A model generated the notes under the pieces. The model ran no database searches and had not been told where the DNA came from. It saw only the letters and a program-made list of their open reading frames with translations. From Pedococcus sp. (GTDB lineage: Bacteria; Actinomycetota; Actinomycetes; Actinomycetales; Dermatophilaceae): 7,253 nt of DNA. A program made the translations under genes and the position numbers. Every line of letters starts with the position of its first letter. Positions within the stretch are counted from its first letter, which is position 1. The stretch lies in contig JAICSZ010000108.1 of assembly GCA_025936615.1 (NCBI GenBank), forward strand, positions 1-7,253, read 5' to 3'. Of the stretch, positions 1-6,226 are shown in pieces.

Positions 1-384
1 CGCCATCGCCAGCGGCACGTGCACCGCGGTGAGGGTGTCCCTGCCGGCGTCGCGCACGAGGCCGCCGATGTAGGACTCGACGACCAGCAGCACGGCCAGC
101 ACGGCGCTGCCGACCCACAGGTCGCGGCGCTCTCGGTGCTTCCACACGGCGTACACCGTGGCCAGGACGGCGAAGAGCAGGGCCACGTCGGCGCCCCGGG
201 CATGGACGTCGATCCAGCCGCTCGCGGCGTCGCGGTGGCCGTCGTGCTCGAGGAAGATCCCGGCCCACAGGCCCTGCAGCAGGATCGCGAGCGCCGCGAT
301 CCCGACGAGGCAGCCGAACACGGGGCCGGCCGTGCGGACGGACTCGCCCTCGTCCGGGCGGGCACGGCGGGTCGGGGTGCTCAT
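1..384 (-). CDS. Partial four-helix membrane protein, possibly DUF6220/haem-protein-like (C-terminus beyond the window)
   Basis: Translation from the ATG at 384 stays open for 128 codons to the window edge, so the 3' end is missing. GGAGG at 393-389, 4 nt before the ATG, is a strong ribosome-binding site and fixes the start. After a charged N-terminus (about residues 1-18) come hydrophobic segments at about 21-44, 66-82 and 90-109; a fourth probably begins near 121. One His precedes the second helix (H61, in DVHARGAD) and another opens the fourth (H122, in AVHVPLAMA). That pairing recalls small four-helix integral membrane proteins of the DUF6220 kind, where such His residues could bind haem. 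The family call is from memory of pattern, not alignment. It is divergent from the EEP-family gene, so the two share the 385-507 spacer. The function is unknown; I am sure only that it is a real membrane-protein gene. Confidence 0.8.
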   Translation of the reverse strand, partial: MSTPTRRARPDEGESVRTAGPVFGCLVGIAALAILLQGLWAGIFLEHDGHRDAASGWIDVHARGADVALLFAVLATVYAVWKHRERRDLWVGSAVLAVLLVVESYIGGLVRDAGRDTLTAVHVPLAMA

Positions 385-507
385 GGGTCCTCCAGCGGTC
401 GGGGCGGCCAGGCGGAGGTGCCCTGGGTCCGGGGCACGGAAACGCCAGGTGGCTCGCGCTGTCAGGCTGCGGTCAGGTTCGGACGTGGCGCGCGAGAGAC
501 TGGGGTC
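385..507. promoter_or_regulatory. Divergent intergenic spacer between the membrane-protein gene and the EEP-family gene
   Basis: This 123-bp spacer must hold the 5' signals of both divergent genes. The minus-strand ribosome-binding site is at 389-393, and a purine-rich GAGAGA plus GGGG stretch lies just before the ATG at 508. GTCAGG occurs twice, at 461-466 and 472-477, an 11-bp spacing of about one helical turn that could be an activator or sigma-factor contact. I see no convincing -35/-10 pair in either direction. Confidence 0.4.
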
Positions 508-1251
508 ATGTCCCCAGCGACGGTGGTGGCGACGGCGAACGTGCTGCGCTCCCTGCCCACCGACCAGGCCCGCGCCGCCCTTCTCGCGGTCCTCGACGGT
601 GCGCCGGACCTCGTGGGCCTGCAGGAGTGGGACGTGTCCCGGGTCCGCCTGCTGCGCGAGACCGGCGCCGTCCGCCTGCTGCCGGGCCCGCGGCCGCGCC
701 GGTCCCCCGGCGCCTACCACTGGGTCGTCCCGCTGCTCGGAGACTGCGCCGTGGGCGCCCGCACCGACCGCTACGACGTCCTCGGCTCCCGGACCCGGGT
801 GCTCAGCCGGCCCGGCCGCGCGGACAAGCCGGACCGGTGGCTGGGTCTCGAGCCACCGCGGCTGGTGACCGTCGGGTGCTACCGGGACCGCCGCTCGGGG
901 CGCGTCGTCAGCCTGCTGAGCTACCACCTCGTCCCCGGGGTCCAGGCGCGAGGCCGGTACCGCGAGGACCGCCCGCGGCTCGTGGCCAGGCACCGGGCGG
1001 AGGTACGCCGGCTCCAGCAGCTCGTCGACGAGGAGCTGGACCGCGGTCGCGACGTCTACGCCGTGGGCGACTCCAACTTCGACGGTCTGCGGCTCGCCGG
1101 GCTGACCTCGGCGTGGGAGGGTCGCGAGGGCCTTCCCGGGACGTTCGGCGCCCGGCGCAAGATCGACGACGTGCACGGCCCGGGAGCTGCAGCCTCCGTG
1201 ACCGTGGTCCCCACCCCGTCGGACCACCGGGCCGTCCTCACCGCCTGGTGA
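508..1251 (+). CDS. Endonuclease/exonuclease/phosphatase (EEP) fold metal-dependent hydrolase
   Basis: This 247-residue protein belongs to the Mg2+-dependent EEP superfamily (DNase I, exonuclease III, inositol-phosphatase-like), which cleaves phosphodiester or phosphomonoester bonds. The family landmarks appear in order: N11 in TANVL near the N-terminus, E40 in GLQEWD (metal ligand), H140 in SYHLVPG, D188/N190 in GDSNFDG, and D239/H240 in the C-terminal PSDHRAV. All expected catalytic positions are present, so it should be active. At about 250 residues it is a minimal single-domain member. It has no signal peptide or membrane helix, so it is probably cytoplasmic. The ATG at 508 is chosen because the family's first beta strand (VVATANVL) starts right there; an open frame extends upstream but lacks family sequence. 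The gene stands alone, convergent with the reductase gene 13 bp away. The substrate (nucleic acid, lipid or sugar phosphate) is not inferable. Confidence 0.88.
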   Translation: MSPATVVATANVLRSLPTDQARAALLAVLDGAPDLVGLQEWDVSRVRLLRETGAVRLLPGPRPRRSPGAYHWVVPLLGDCAVGARTDRYDVLGSRTRVLSRPGRADKPDRWLGLEPPRLVTVGCYRDRRSGRVVSLLSYHLVPGVQARGRYREDRPRLVARHRAEVRRLQQLVDEELDRGRDVYAVGDSNFDGLRLAGLTSAWEGREGLPGTFGARRKIDDVHGPGAAASVTVVPTPSDHRAVLTAW

Positions 1252-1264
1252 GCGACACTGCCGG

Positions 1265-1789
1265 TCAGGCCCGGGCCGGCTCGAGCAGGAAGACCCGCAC
1301 CGGACGGTGGTCACGCACCCGCTCGCGGTACGTCGCGTAGCCGCCGTACACGCCGGCCGACCGCGCCCACACGTCTGCCTCCTCGGACGCCGTCGCCGGT
1401 CGGGCGACCACCGGCACGGTCCGGCCGCGGTACGTCACGGTGGCGCGCGGGTCGGCCTCGAGGTTCAGCACCCAGGCCGGGGTCGAGGGCTGCCCGAAGT
1501 TGGTGCCGAGCAGGGCGAGGGTGTCGCCGACCGGCACCGCGATCAGGTGGGTCCTGCGTGGTGAGCCGGACCTGCGACCCGTCGTCACGACGTCGACCAC
1601 CGGGAGGCCGGTCATCAGTCCGGGGACGCTCTGCCGGCCACCGGTGAGCCTGCCGACGAGGTCGTCCACGTGCCGGAGGGACTTGGAGAACACCCACGCC
1701 ACGGCACGCGTGGCCCCGAGGGACCGCATGGAGCGCCGGAAGGCGTTCGGGCGCCGGATCTCGTAGCCGAGCTCGGCGGCGATCCCCAT
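1265..1789 (-). CDS. DDN-type nitroreductase-family F420H2-dependent reductase (PF04075-like)
   Basis: The 174-residue product matches the deazaflavin-dependent nitroreductase (Ddn)/F420H2-dependent quinone reductase family, split beta-barrel proteins that use reduced coenzyme F420. The diagnostic block is at residues 69-120: TTGRRSG (69-75), then RRTHLIAVPVGD, LLGTNFGQP, PAWVLNLEADP and TVTYRGR. The C-terminal helix (about 138-165, with VYGGYATYRERV) and the closing VRVFLLEP strand are also typical. The N-terminal 60 residues are the more variable, membrane- or substrate-facing part. The ATG at 1789 follows the methyltransferase stop by 2 nt. Its own ribosome-binding site is weak, suggesting translational coupling. 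The family occurs mainly in F420-making actinobacteria and reduces quinones, nitroaromatics or unsaturated ketones. The true substrate here, perhaps a methylated product of the partner enzyme, is unknown. Confidence 0.9.
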   Translation of the reverse strand: MGIAAELGYEIRRPNAFRRSMRSLGATRAVAWVFSKSLRHVDDLVGRLTGGRQSVPGLMTGLPVVDVVTTGRRSGSPRRTHLIAVPVGDTLALLGTNFGQPSTPAWVLNLEADPRATVTYRGRTVPVVARPATASEEADVWARSAGVYGGYATYRERVRDHRPVRVFLLEPARA

Positions 1790-1791
1790 GC

Positions 1792-2493
1792 TCAGGCGAG
1801 GGGTCGACCGACGTAGCGGACGGCGCCGGCCTGGATCGTCCCGGACCGGATGGCGGCGAGCTCGTCGGCCTCGCTGATGCCGAGGGTGGGCCAGAAGTAC
1901 GGCATCCGTTCGACCTGAACCGGGGTGAAGCGCGTCGCGAGCGCACGCTCGATCTCGGTCCAGGTGTGGAGCCGGTGCTCGTCTCGCGCCCACCGCCGGA
2001 CGTACGTCGACCACGAGAGCCCGCTCTCCTCGCACGCGTCCCGGTGGTGGTGCAAGAACGTGTGCCCGTCGTGGGGCAGCCGCTCGAAGCACCATCGGGC
2101 GGTGGCCTCGTCGAACAGCTCGTGCGCCCACTCCACGACCAGCAGGACGCCGCCGGGGAGCAGGGCGTCGGCCACGCTGTCCACGGTGAGGTGCAGGTCG
2201 CCGACGTGGTGCAGCGACGTGCAGGCGACCACCGCGTCGACCGGGCGCGGGACGTCGTACGTCTCGAACTCGACCTGTCGGAAGGACGGCCCGGTCGGCG
2301 CCTCGGGGTCGACGCCTACCGCGTCGTAGCCGGACCGTCGAAGGTCGGGAACGAACCCGCCGAGGTCGCCGCAGCCGATCTCGACCACCCGACCGGGTGG
2401 TCCGGGCACGCTGTCGCGCACGAACGGCCAGGTCGCCGCCAGCCAACGGCGATCCGCCGCCTCGGTGTCGCTGGGGTGGCCCGTCCCGTGCAT
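1792..2493 (-). CDS. Class I SAM-dependent methyltransferase
   Basis: The 233-residue protein has a standard Rossmann-type methyltransferase core. Motif I is VVEIGCGDLGGF (residues 36-47), the glycine-rich SAM loop. An acidic residue ends the second strand (D62 in VGVDPEAP). Motif IV is DAVVACTSLHHVGD (86-99), with the HH found in many Methyltransf_11/25 proteins. Motif VI is LLPGGVLLVVEWAHELF. The C-terminal part (about 140-233) is an alpha-helical, His- and Trp-rich substrate lid (HHHRDACEESGLSW). The start at 2493 has a GGAG at 2506-2503, a good distance upstream. It is the first gene of a two-gene unit with the F420-dependent reductase-like protein. Small-molecule methylation is more likely than nucleic-acid methylation because there is no RNA/DNA-binding domain. 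The acceptor is unknown. Confidence 0.9.
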   Translation of the reverse strand: MHGTGHPSDTEAADRRWLAATWPFVRDSVPGPPGRVVEIGCGDLGGFVPDLRRSGYDAVGVDPEAPTGPSFRQVEFETYDVPRPVDAVVACTSLHHVGDLHLTVDSVADALLPGGVLLVVEWAHELFDEATARWCFERLPHDGHTFLHHHRDACEESGLSWSTYVRRWARDEHRLHTWTEIERALATRFTPVQVERMPYFWPTLGISEADELAAIRSGTIQAGAVRYVGRPLA

Positions 2494-2659
2494 CGCCTGC
2501 AGCTCCGATCGCGTCGCGTGTCCGATCCTGGTCGCGACTCACCGCCGAGCCGACCCGTCACCCTACCGAGTCCAGCCGCTTCGGGGCGATGGTGACGACG
2601 AGCCCGACCTGGTCGCCGCCCTGCCACGGGGCGGCCGAGGTAGCGCCGGGAGGGGCGGC
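2494..2659. promoter_or_regulatory. Spacer upstream of the methyltransferase gene, with a possible -10 element
   Basis: This 166-bp non-coding stretch lies between the NTF2-like gene's stop and the methyltransferase start, both on the minus strand. On the minus strand TAGGGT (2565-2560) fits the actinobacterial TANNNT -10 pattern and would start transcription near 2553, giving a leader of about 60 nt. No good -35 stands 16-18 nt before it. The hairpin at 2615-2635 lies between the upstream gene and this candidate promoter, which favours separate transcription of the methyltransferase unit. Confidence 0.35.
2615..2635 (-). terminator. GC hairpin downstream of the NTF2-like gene (terminator candidate)
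   Basis: GCCGCCC (2615-2621) and GGGCGGC (2629-2635) form a perfect 7-bp GC-only stem with a 7-nt loop. It lies 25 bp after the stop of the NTF2-like gene. No U-tract follows on the minus strand, so it is not a canonical Rho-independent terminator. U-less hairpins are common at actinobacterial gene ends, but in DNA this GC-rich a 7-bp stem can also occur by chance. Confidence 0.4.
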
Positions 2660-3052
2660 TCAGGGACGCGATGGCGGATCGGCCTGGCTGAGGTGCATGC
2701 CGAGGAGCAGCCAACCGTCGCGCCTGCGCGCCCAGACGTGGCTCACCCGGAAGGCCCCGTCGGAAGGGTGACCCTGGTAGGTGGCCTCCTGGGTCTGCTT
2801 GCCGATGGTGATGGCGAGGTCACCGTGATCTGCGACGGACACGTCGTCCCAGGCCAGTGATCGGGTGTGGAACGCGCCGGTGCGGTAGCGGTCCAGCCAT
2901 TGCTGCTTGTCCAGCACGAACCCGAACGGTCCGACCAGCCGGAAGCCGTCGTCGGCGAGCGTGTCCAGGGTGTCGACGTCGCCGGCGCGCTCGGCCCTGG
3001 CCCAGCGCTCGCCGACCTCGATGACGTCGGTGGTGGTGCTCATGGAGGTCAT
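2660..3052 (-). CDS. NTF2-like / SnoaL-like (DUF4440-type) small protein
   Basis: The 130-residue protein has the cone-shaped alpha+beta NTF2 fold pattern. Helix 1 contains VIEVGERWARAERAGDVDTLDTL (about 10-32), with the typical GDVDTL turn. DDGFRLVGPFG follows (about 34-44), then a DKQQWLDRYRTG helix (about 48-59), and a curved sheet ending VSHVWARRRDGWLLLGMHLSQ. Members serve as enzymes (isomerases, cyclases, hydrolases) or as ligand-binding proteins; no catalytic residue set here picks one. Two starts are possible: ATG at 3052 (GAGGAG, 5-nt spacing) or ATG at 3043 (GAGGGG, 9-nt spacing). The longer form is given. It is divergent from the MarR gene and read from a strong promoter overlapped by palindromes, so it is the most likely direct target of that regulator. 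It has no signal peptide. Confidence 0.85.
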   Translation of the reverse strand: MTSMSTTTDVIEVGERWARAERAGDVDTLDTLADDGFRLVGPFGFVLDKQQWLDRYRTGAFHTRSLAWDDVSVADHGDLAITIGKQTQEATYQGHPSDGAFRVSHVWARRRDGWLLLGMHLSQADPPSRP

Positions 3053-3063
3053 CCCCTCTCCTC

Positions 3064-3075
3064 GTCCGTACGGAC
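3064..3075. promoter_or_regulatory. Perfect 12-bp palindrome in the leader of the NTF2-like gene
   Basis: GTCCGTACGGAC reads identically on both strands. It abuts the GAGGAG ribosome-binding site (3063-3058) of the NTF2-like gene and lies about 10 nt downstream of the predicted transcription start. It could be a second operator half-module. A fold in the mRNA is less likely because the palindrome has no loop. Its role is inferred from position only. Confidence 0.4.
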
Positions 3076-3090
3076 TGCGACCATGATGGT

Positions 3091-3119
3091 ACGTTAGACT
3101 TCTAATCTATAGATGTCAA
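3091..3119 (-). promoter_or_regulatory. Near-consensus sigma70-type promoter for the NTF2-like gene
   Basis: On the minus strand TTGACA (3119-3114) is a perfect -35 hexamer. Exactly 17 nt later comes TAACGT (3096-3091), a -10 with the key TA and final T. Predicted transcription starts near 3085, giving a leader of about 33 nt to the ATG at 3052. A perfect -35 in a very GC-rich genome is notable, and implies strong expression unless repressed. The overlapping palindromes suggest that repression. Confidence 0.65.
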
Positions 3120-3127
3120 ACGATTAG
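3094..3127. promoter_or_regulatory. Nested palindromes: predicted MarR-family operator
   Basis: Three symmetric elements overlap here. TTAGA-CT-TCTAA (3094-3105) covers most of the -10 and part of the spacer. ATCTATAGAT (3105-3114) is a perfect 10-bp palindrome in the spacer, touching the -35. CTAATC (3102-3107) and GATTAG (3122-3127) form an inverted repeat with a 14-nt spacer. The AT-rich block stands out from the GC-rich surroundings. MarR dimers usually bind 16-20 bp imperfect palindromes between divergent genes, and occupancy here would block RNA polymerase. The MarR gene starts at 3157, so autoregulation is plausible. Which element is the true site cannot be decided by eye. Confidence 0.55.
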
Positions 3128-3156
3128 CCGTCGATCCTTCGTGCTAGCGTGCGGCC

Positions 3157-3633
3157 ATGCCACGCACCGCCCCCGCCCGGACGGGGCCGCCCGCGCATCC
3201 CCCTATCGGTCTCCTCCTCGACCGGGTGGCGCGGCAGCTCAGCCGGGACTTCGACGAGGCGCTGGTGGATGCCGGGGGGTCACGACCGATCTGGCTGGTG
3301 CTCCTGGCGTTGACCATCGACGAGGAGGCCAACCAGCGCCAGCTCGCCGCCTTCGTGGGCATCCGCGGAGCCACGCTCACCCATCACCTCAACGTCATGG
3401 AGGCGGCCGGGCTGGTGGTGAGGTCACGCGACCCGCAGAACCGTCGCTCACACCTGGTGCGGCGAACCCCGGCGGGCGACGAGATGTTCATCCGGTTGCG
3501 GGAGGCCGCGACCGCCTTCGACGTCCAGCTGCGCCGCGGCCTGTCCACCAGCGACGTCGACACGCTCAGGACGCTGCTGGACCGGCTCCACGGGAACTCG
3601 CGACGCCGAGCCGAGGCGCGTTGCGCGACATGA
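3157..3633 (+). CDS. MarR-family winged helix-turn-helix transcriptional regulator
   Basis: The 158-residue protein has the MarR layout. An N-terminal dimerisation helix runs about 17-37 (IGLLLDRVARQLSRDFDEAL), followed by a helix at about 43-55. The helix-turn-helix has NQRQLAAFVGI as its scaffold helix and RGATLTHHLNVMEAAGLV (about 70-87) as recognition helix. The wing is RSRDPQNRRSHLVRRTPAGDE (about 89-109); its D-P-x-x-R-R turn is a hallmark of the family. A C-terminal dimerisation helix ends near 148. The length is usual. The ATG at 3157 is the most upstream possible start because an in-frame TAG lies at 3145. The ribosome-binding site is weak. MarR proteins are mostly repressors released by small phenolic or other lipophilic ligands. 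Its targets are probably its own promoter and the divergent NTF2-like gene. Control of the adjacent catabolic operon is an inference. Confidence 0.92.
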   Translation: MPRTAPARTGPPAHPPIGLLLDRVARQLSRDFDEALVDAGGSRPIWLVLLALTIDEEANQRQLAAFVGIRGATLTHHLNVMEAAGLVVRSRDPQNRRSHLVRRTPAGDEMFIRLREAATAFDVQLRRGLSTSDVDTLRTLLDRLHGNSRRRAEARCAT

Positions 3634-3672
3634 GGCTCCGGTCTCCCGTGTGCGGGCCCGGGTCCTCGGCCT

Positions 3673-4539
3673 TCAGAACGGCATGGCGATGAACGGCGAG
3701 GAGTACTCGCCGTCGCCGACCAGCCGATCCTCGGCCTCGACGACGGAGATCCGATGCTGCTCGGCGTGGATCAGCATGGCGAGGAGCCCGACGTCTCCGG
3801 CGGTGGCGATGCCCGTCACCTCGCGGTGGGACAGGACCCACGAGACGGCAGCAGTGATGCGGGCCTGGTCGGCGTAGGGCTCGTACCACGTCGCACGTGC
3901 GTGCTCTGCGCCCTCTGGCCAGTTGCGACGCGACACGGTCTTGATGGTCATGAGACCGACGTCCTGGCGCCGGACCTCGTCCACGAGAGCCTCGTAGTCG
4001 GCCCGGTAGGACTCGTTGCGCCACAGCACCGGGTTCAGCGGCGTGAGAACCGTCGCGAACGGATGGCGGCGCAACGCCTCGAGGTGGGTCGCCGGGGCCT
4101 GATGGCCGTGGCCGGTGATGCCGATCGCCCCGATCAGGCCCTCCTCCTGCGCCCTGGTCGCGGCCGAGAGCGCGCCGTCGCGACGGGTCGCCGCGTCGAG
4201 CTCGTCCAGGTCACCGACCGCGTGGAGCTGCAACAGGTCGACGCGGTCGGTCTGCAGCCGGCGCAACGAGTCGTTGATCTGTCGCCAGGCCGGCTCCCGG
4301 TCACGGTGGCCCGTCTTCGTCGCCAAGAAGATCCGGTCGCGGATCTGCGACATCCACGGTCCCAGCCGCAGCTCGGCCTCGCCGTAGTCGGCCGCCACGT
4401 CGACGTGGTTGATCCCCCCGTCGAGGGCCTCCTGGATCGAACGGTCCGCGACGTCCTGCGACACCTCGCCCAGGGCTGCCGCGCCGTAGATGAGGACCGA
4501 GCTGCTGTGCTCGAGGCGTCCGAGCCTGCGCTTCTCCAT
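3673..4539 (-). CDS. Aldo/keto reductase
   Basis: The 288-residue protein is an NAD(P)H-dependent TIM-barrel aldo/keto reductase. The catalytic tetrad is intact: D47 and Y52 in HVDVAADYGEAE, K75 in LATKTG, and H106 in LLQLHAVGD. The opening MEKRRLGR is a classic AKR start, so the ATG at 4539 is preferred over an in-frame GTG at 4566 that would add nine residues. Other family signatures are the IGITGHGH strand, LTPLNPVLWRN and the C-terminal VTGIATAGDVGLL. The subgroup, with the EYSSPF ending, is found in actinobacteria and Chloroflexi and is mostly uncharacterised. It is the last gene of the minus-strand operon, 51 nt after the monooxygenase, and converges on the MarR gene with a 39-bp gap. 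It likely reduces a ketone or aldehyde from the preceding steps. The actual substrate is unknown. Confidence 0.92.
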   Translation of the reverse strand: MEKRRLGRLEHSSSVLIYGAAALGEVSQDVADRSIQEALDGGINHVDVAADYGEAELRLGPWMSQIRDRIFLATKTGHRDREPAWRQINDSLRRLQTDRVDLLQLHAVGDLDELDAATRRDGALSAATRAQEEGLIGAIGITGHGHQAPATHLEALRRHPFATVLTPLNPVLWRNESYRADYEALVDEVRRQDVGLMTIKTVSRRNWPEGAEHARATWYEPYADQARITAAVSWVLSHREVTGIATAGDVGLLAMLIHAEQHRISVVEAEDRLVGDGEYSSPFIAMPF

Positions 4540-4590
4540 GTCGACCACTCTCTGCCCACCGTCCACAGGCGAGCAACCCCGACCGGACGT

Positions 4591-5829
4591 CTAGCTCGGT
4601 TCGAGCTGTGGCTCGATGACCTCCGGTCGAAGGCCCCGGCCGACGACCCGCGCGCTCACGCGCCGCAGGACGGGCAGCAGGATGGTCGCGAGAGCCCTCT
4701 GCCACCATGGCATCGGGCTCCGCAGGAACCCCCCACCGCCCGGCTTCGCGATGATCGCGTGGAGGCGCAGCTGAAGGGGTTGCATCCGACGCACCGGTGG
4801 CAGGCGACGCCTCTGCACCCGTTGCAGGTCTGCGGTGTCGACTGTTCCGCTGCGCAGGCGGTCGACCAGGAGGTTCCCGGTGGCGACGGCGTCCTGGATG
4901 GCGTAGTTGACCCCGACCCCGAACGCGGGCGACATGGCATGAGCTGCGTCACCGATGCACAGGAGCCCGGGCTGCCACCAACGGCTCAACCGGTCGACCT
5001 GCACCGTCAGGAGCCTCACCTGCCTCCAGTCCGCGATCGATCCGACCACCTCGGCCAGGAAGGGGGCGACGCGAGCGATGCGAGCCCGGAACTGCTCGAG
5101 CCCGGCTTCTTGGATCGCGGGGTAGCCGCCCTTCGGGATCAGCATCCCGGCCTGGTAGTACTCCTCGCGGGGGATCGTGATCACCATCGACTCGGCGTCG
5201 AGGTAGGCCAGCGTGTCCGGCGGGTTCACCGCCGTCCTCGGAAGACGGAACCACAGCACGTCGACCGCGACGCCGTAGTCCTTCGGTTCGAGGCCCGCTG
5301 CGCGCCGTACGGTCGAGTCGCGACCGTCGGCCGCCACGGTGAGCAGTGCTTCGATCTCGACCGGGCCTCCTTCCGTCGCCACGGTGAGCCCGCGCACCGC
5401 ATCACCCGCGCGAAGGATGCCGGTCGCCTCAGCGCCCATCATGAGGCGGAACGCCGGATACCGGGTCGCCTCCTCGGCAAGGAGCGAGAGGAAGTCCCAC
5501 TGGGGCATGAGCGCGATGCTGCGGTTCCTGCCGTGCAGGCGGCCGAAGTCGACAGGGGTGAGGCGATTGCCGTTGACGACGACGTCGAGCGTACGGATGG
5601 TGCTCTGACGGATCGCGTCGAAGCGCTCCCGGAGACCGAGCTGGTCGATGAGGTCGATGGTGGAGGGGTGGATCGTGTCTCCGCGGAAGTCCCTGAAGAA
5701 GTCGGAGTGTCTCTCCAGCACGATGACGGGGACCCCCGCCCTGGCCAGGAGCAGCCCCAGCATGACGCCGGCCGGACCGCCACCCGCGATGCAGCAGGTC
5801 GTCGAGAGTCGTGACCTCGGCTCGGTCAC
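4591..5829 (-). CDS. FAD-dependent monooxygenase (p-hydroxybenzoate hydroxylase-type fold)
   Basis: The 412-residue protein is a class A flavoprotein hydroxylase, which uses NAD(P)H and O2 to hydroxylate aromatic or polycyclic substrates. The three fold fingerprints are present: GGGPAG (16-21, the ADP-binding loop, with E39 ending strand 2), ADGRDS (167-172, the DG motif) and GDAAHAMSPAFGVG (293-306, binding the FAD ribityl chain). RGDTIHPSTIDLIDQLGL (49-66) is the usual substrate-side helix. The start is GTG at 5829, overlapping the RidA-family stop as GTGA; the FAD-binding strand begins soon after, and no longer form fits. The overlap indicates translational coupling, so monooxygenase and deaminase are probably made in similar amounts. 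A basic, proline- and tryptophan-containing C-terminus (about 350-412) is likely a surface or membrane-peripheral helix. Hydroxylation versus epoxidation or Baeyer-Villiger chemistry cannot be told apart. Confidence 0.92.
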   Translation of the reverse strand: MTEPRSRLSTTCCIAGGGPAGVMLGLLLARAGVPVIVLERHSDFFRDFRGDTIHPSTIDLIDQLGLRERFDAIRQSTIRTLDVVVNGNRLTPVDFGRLHGRNRSIALMPQWDFLSLLAEEATRYPAFRLMMGAEATGILRAGDAVRGLTVATEGGPVEIEALLTVAADGRDSTVRRAAGLEPKDYGVAVDVLWFRLPRTAVNPPDTLAYLDAESMVITIPREEYYQAGMLIPKGGYPAIQEAGLEQFRARIARVAPFLAEVVGSIADWRQVRLLTVQVDRLSRWWQPGLLCIGDAAHAMSPAFGVGVNYAIQDAVATGNLLVDRLRSGTVDTADLQRVQRRRLPPVRRMQPLQLRLHAIIAKPGGGGFLRSPMPWWQRALATILLPVLRRVSARVVGRGLRPEVIEPQLEPS

Positions 5830-6203
5830 AGGATCGCGATGGCGTCGATCGAGATGAGCAGGCCATGGGGCAGGTTCACGTTGGCCGGCGCGGACCGGGC
5901 GGGAGGGGGCTGTGGCATGTGCTCGGCGTAGATCCCGTTGATGGTCGCGAAGTCGGCGACGTCGCTGTAGAAGATCGTGGTCCTCACCAGGTTGTCCATG
6001 GACGTCCCGGCCTCCTCCAGGATCGACTGCAGGTTGACGAGCGCCTGCTCCGTCTGGGCCTCGATCCCCTCGCGCGGCTCCCCGGTGACGGGGTCGATGC
6101 CGGCAGTGCCTGAGCAGAACACGAAGCCGCCTGCTGCGATGGCCTGGCTGTACGGACCCAGCGCTGCCGGAGCCCGGTCGGTGGAGACGCTCACTCGGTC
6201 CAT
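5826..6203 (-). CDS. RidA/YjgF/UK114-family protein (imine/enamine deaminase)
   Basis: The 125-residue protein has the full RidA layout: GPYSQA near the N-terminus (Y18), VFCSGTAGIDPVTGE (S31), TEQALVNLQSILEEAG, a TTIFYSDVADFATING strand-helix, and the C-terminal PPARSAPANVNLP (R103). R103 matches the Arg that binds the substrate carboxylate in active RidA, so hydrolysis of a 2-imino or enamine intermediate is plausible. Two departures from the archetype are visible: the residue after ARS is Ala rather than Cys, and the usual glutamate in the final IEIEAIA strand is Asp (D120 in SIDAIAI). The start ATG at 6203 has AAGGGAG 5 nt upstream. The gene sits 23 nt after the hydrolase and overlaps the monooxygenase. 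In known pathways RidA relatives next to ring-oxidising enzymes act as 2-aminomuconate-type deaminases. A pathway role, rather than general housekeeping, is therefore likely but unproven. Confidence 0.9.
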   Translation of the reverse strand: MDRVSVSTDRAPAALGPYSQAIAAGGFVFCSGTAGIDPVTGEPREGIEAQTEQALVNLQSILEEAGTSMDNLVRTTIFYSDVADFATINGIYAEHMPQPPPARSAPANVNLPHGLLISIDAIAIL

Positions 6204-6226
6204 GCCGCTCCCTTCTTGTGCCGTTC

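Noticed and set aside
19..507. Upstream in-frame extension of the EEP-family gene
   Set aside because: It is antisense to the membrane-protein gene, has low-complexity composition, and the family fold begins at the ATG at 508.
1790..2542. 425-codon reading that fuses upstream sequence to the F420-dependent reductase
   Set aside because: The added part is an out-of-frame reading of the methyltransferase gene, with Arg-rich composition and no domain.
3634..3672. Possible bidirectional terminator between the MarR and aldo/keto reductase genes
   Set aside because: Only short matches such as CCCG-TGTG-CGGG (4-bp stem) and a CCCGGG core are present, with no U-tract on either side; too weak to call.
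3754..5814. A 686-codon open frame on the plus strand
   Set aside because: It is antisense to the aldo/keto reductase and monooxygenase genes. Its translation has no recognisable domain and is rich in Arg, Asp, Val and Pro, as expected of a mirror frame in high-GC coding DNA.
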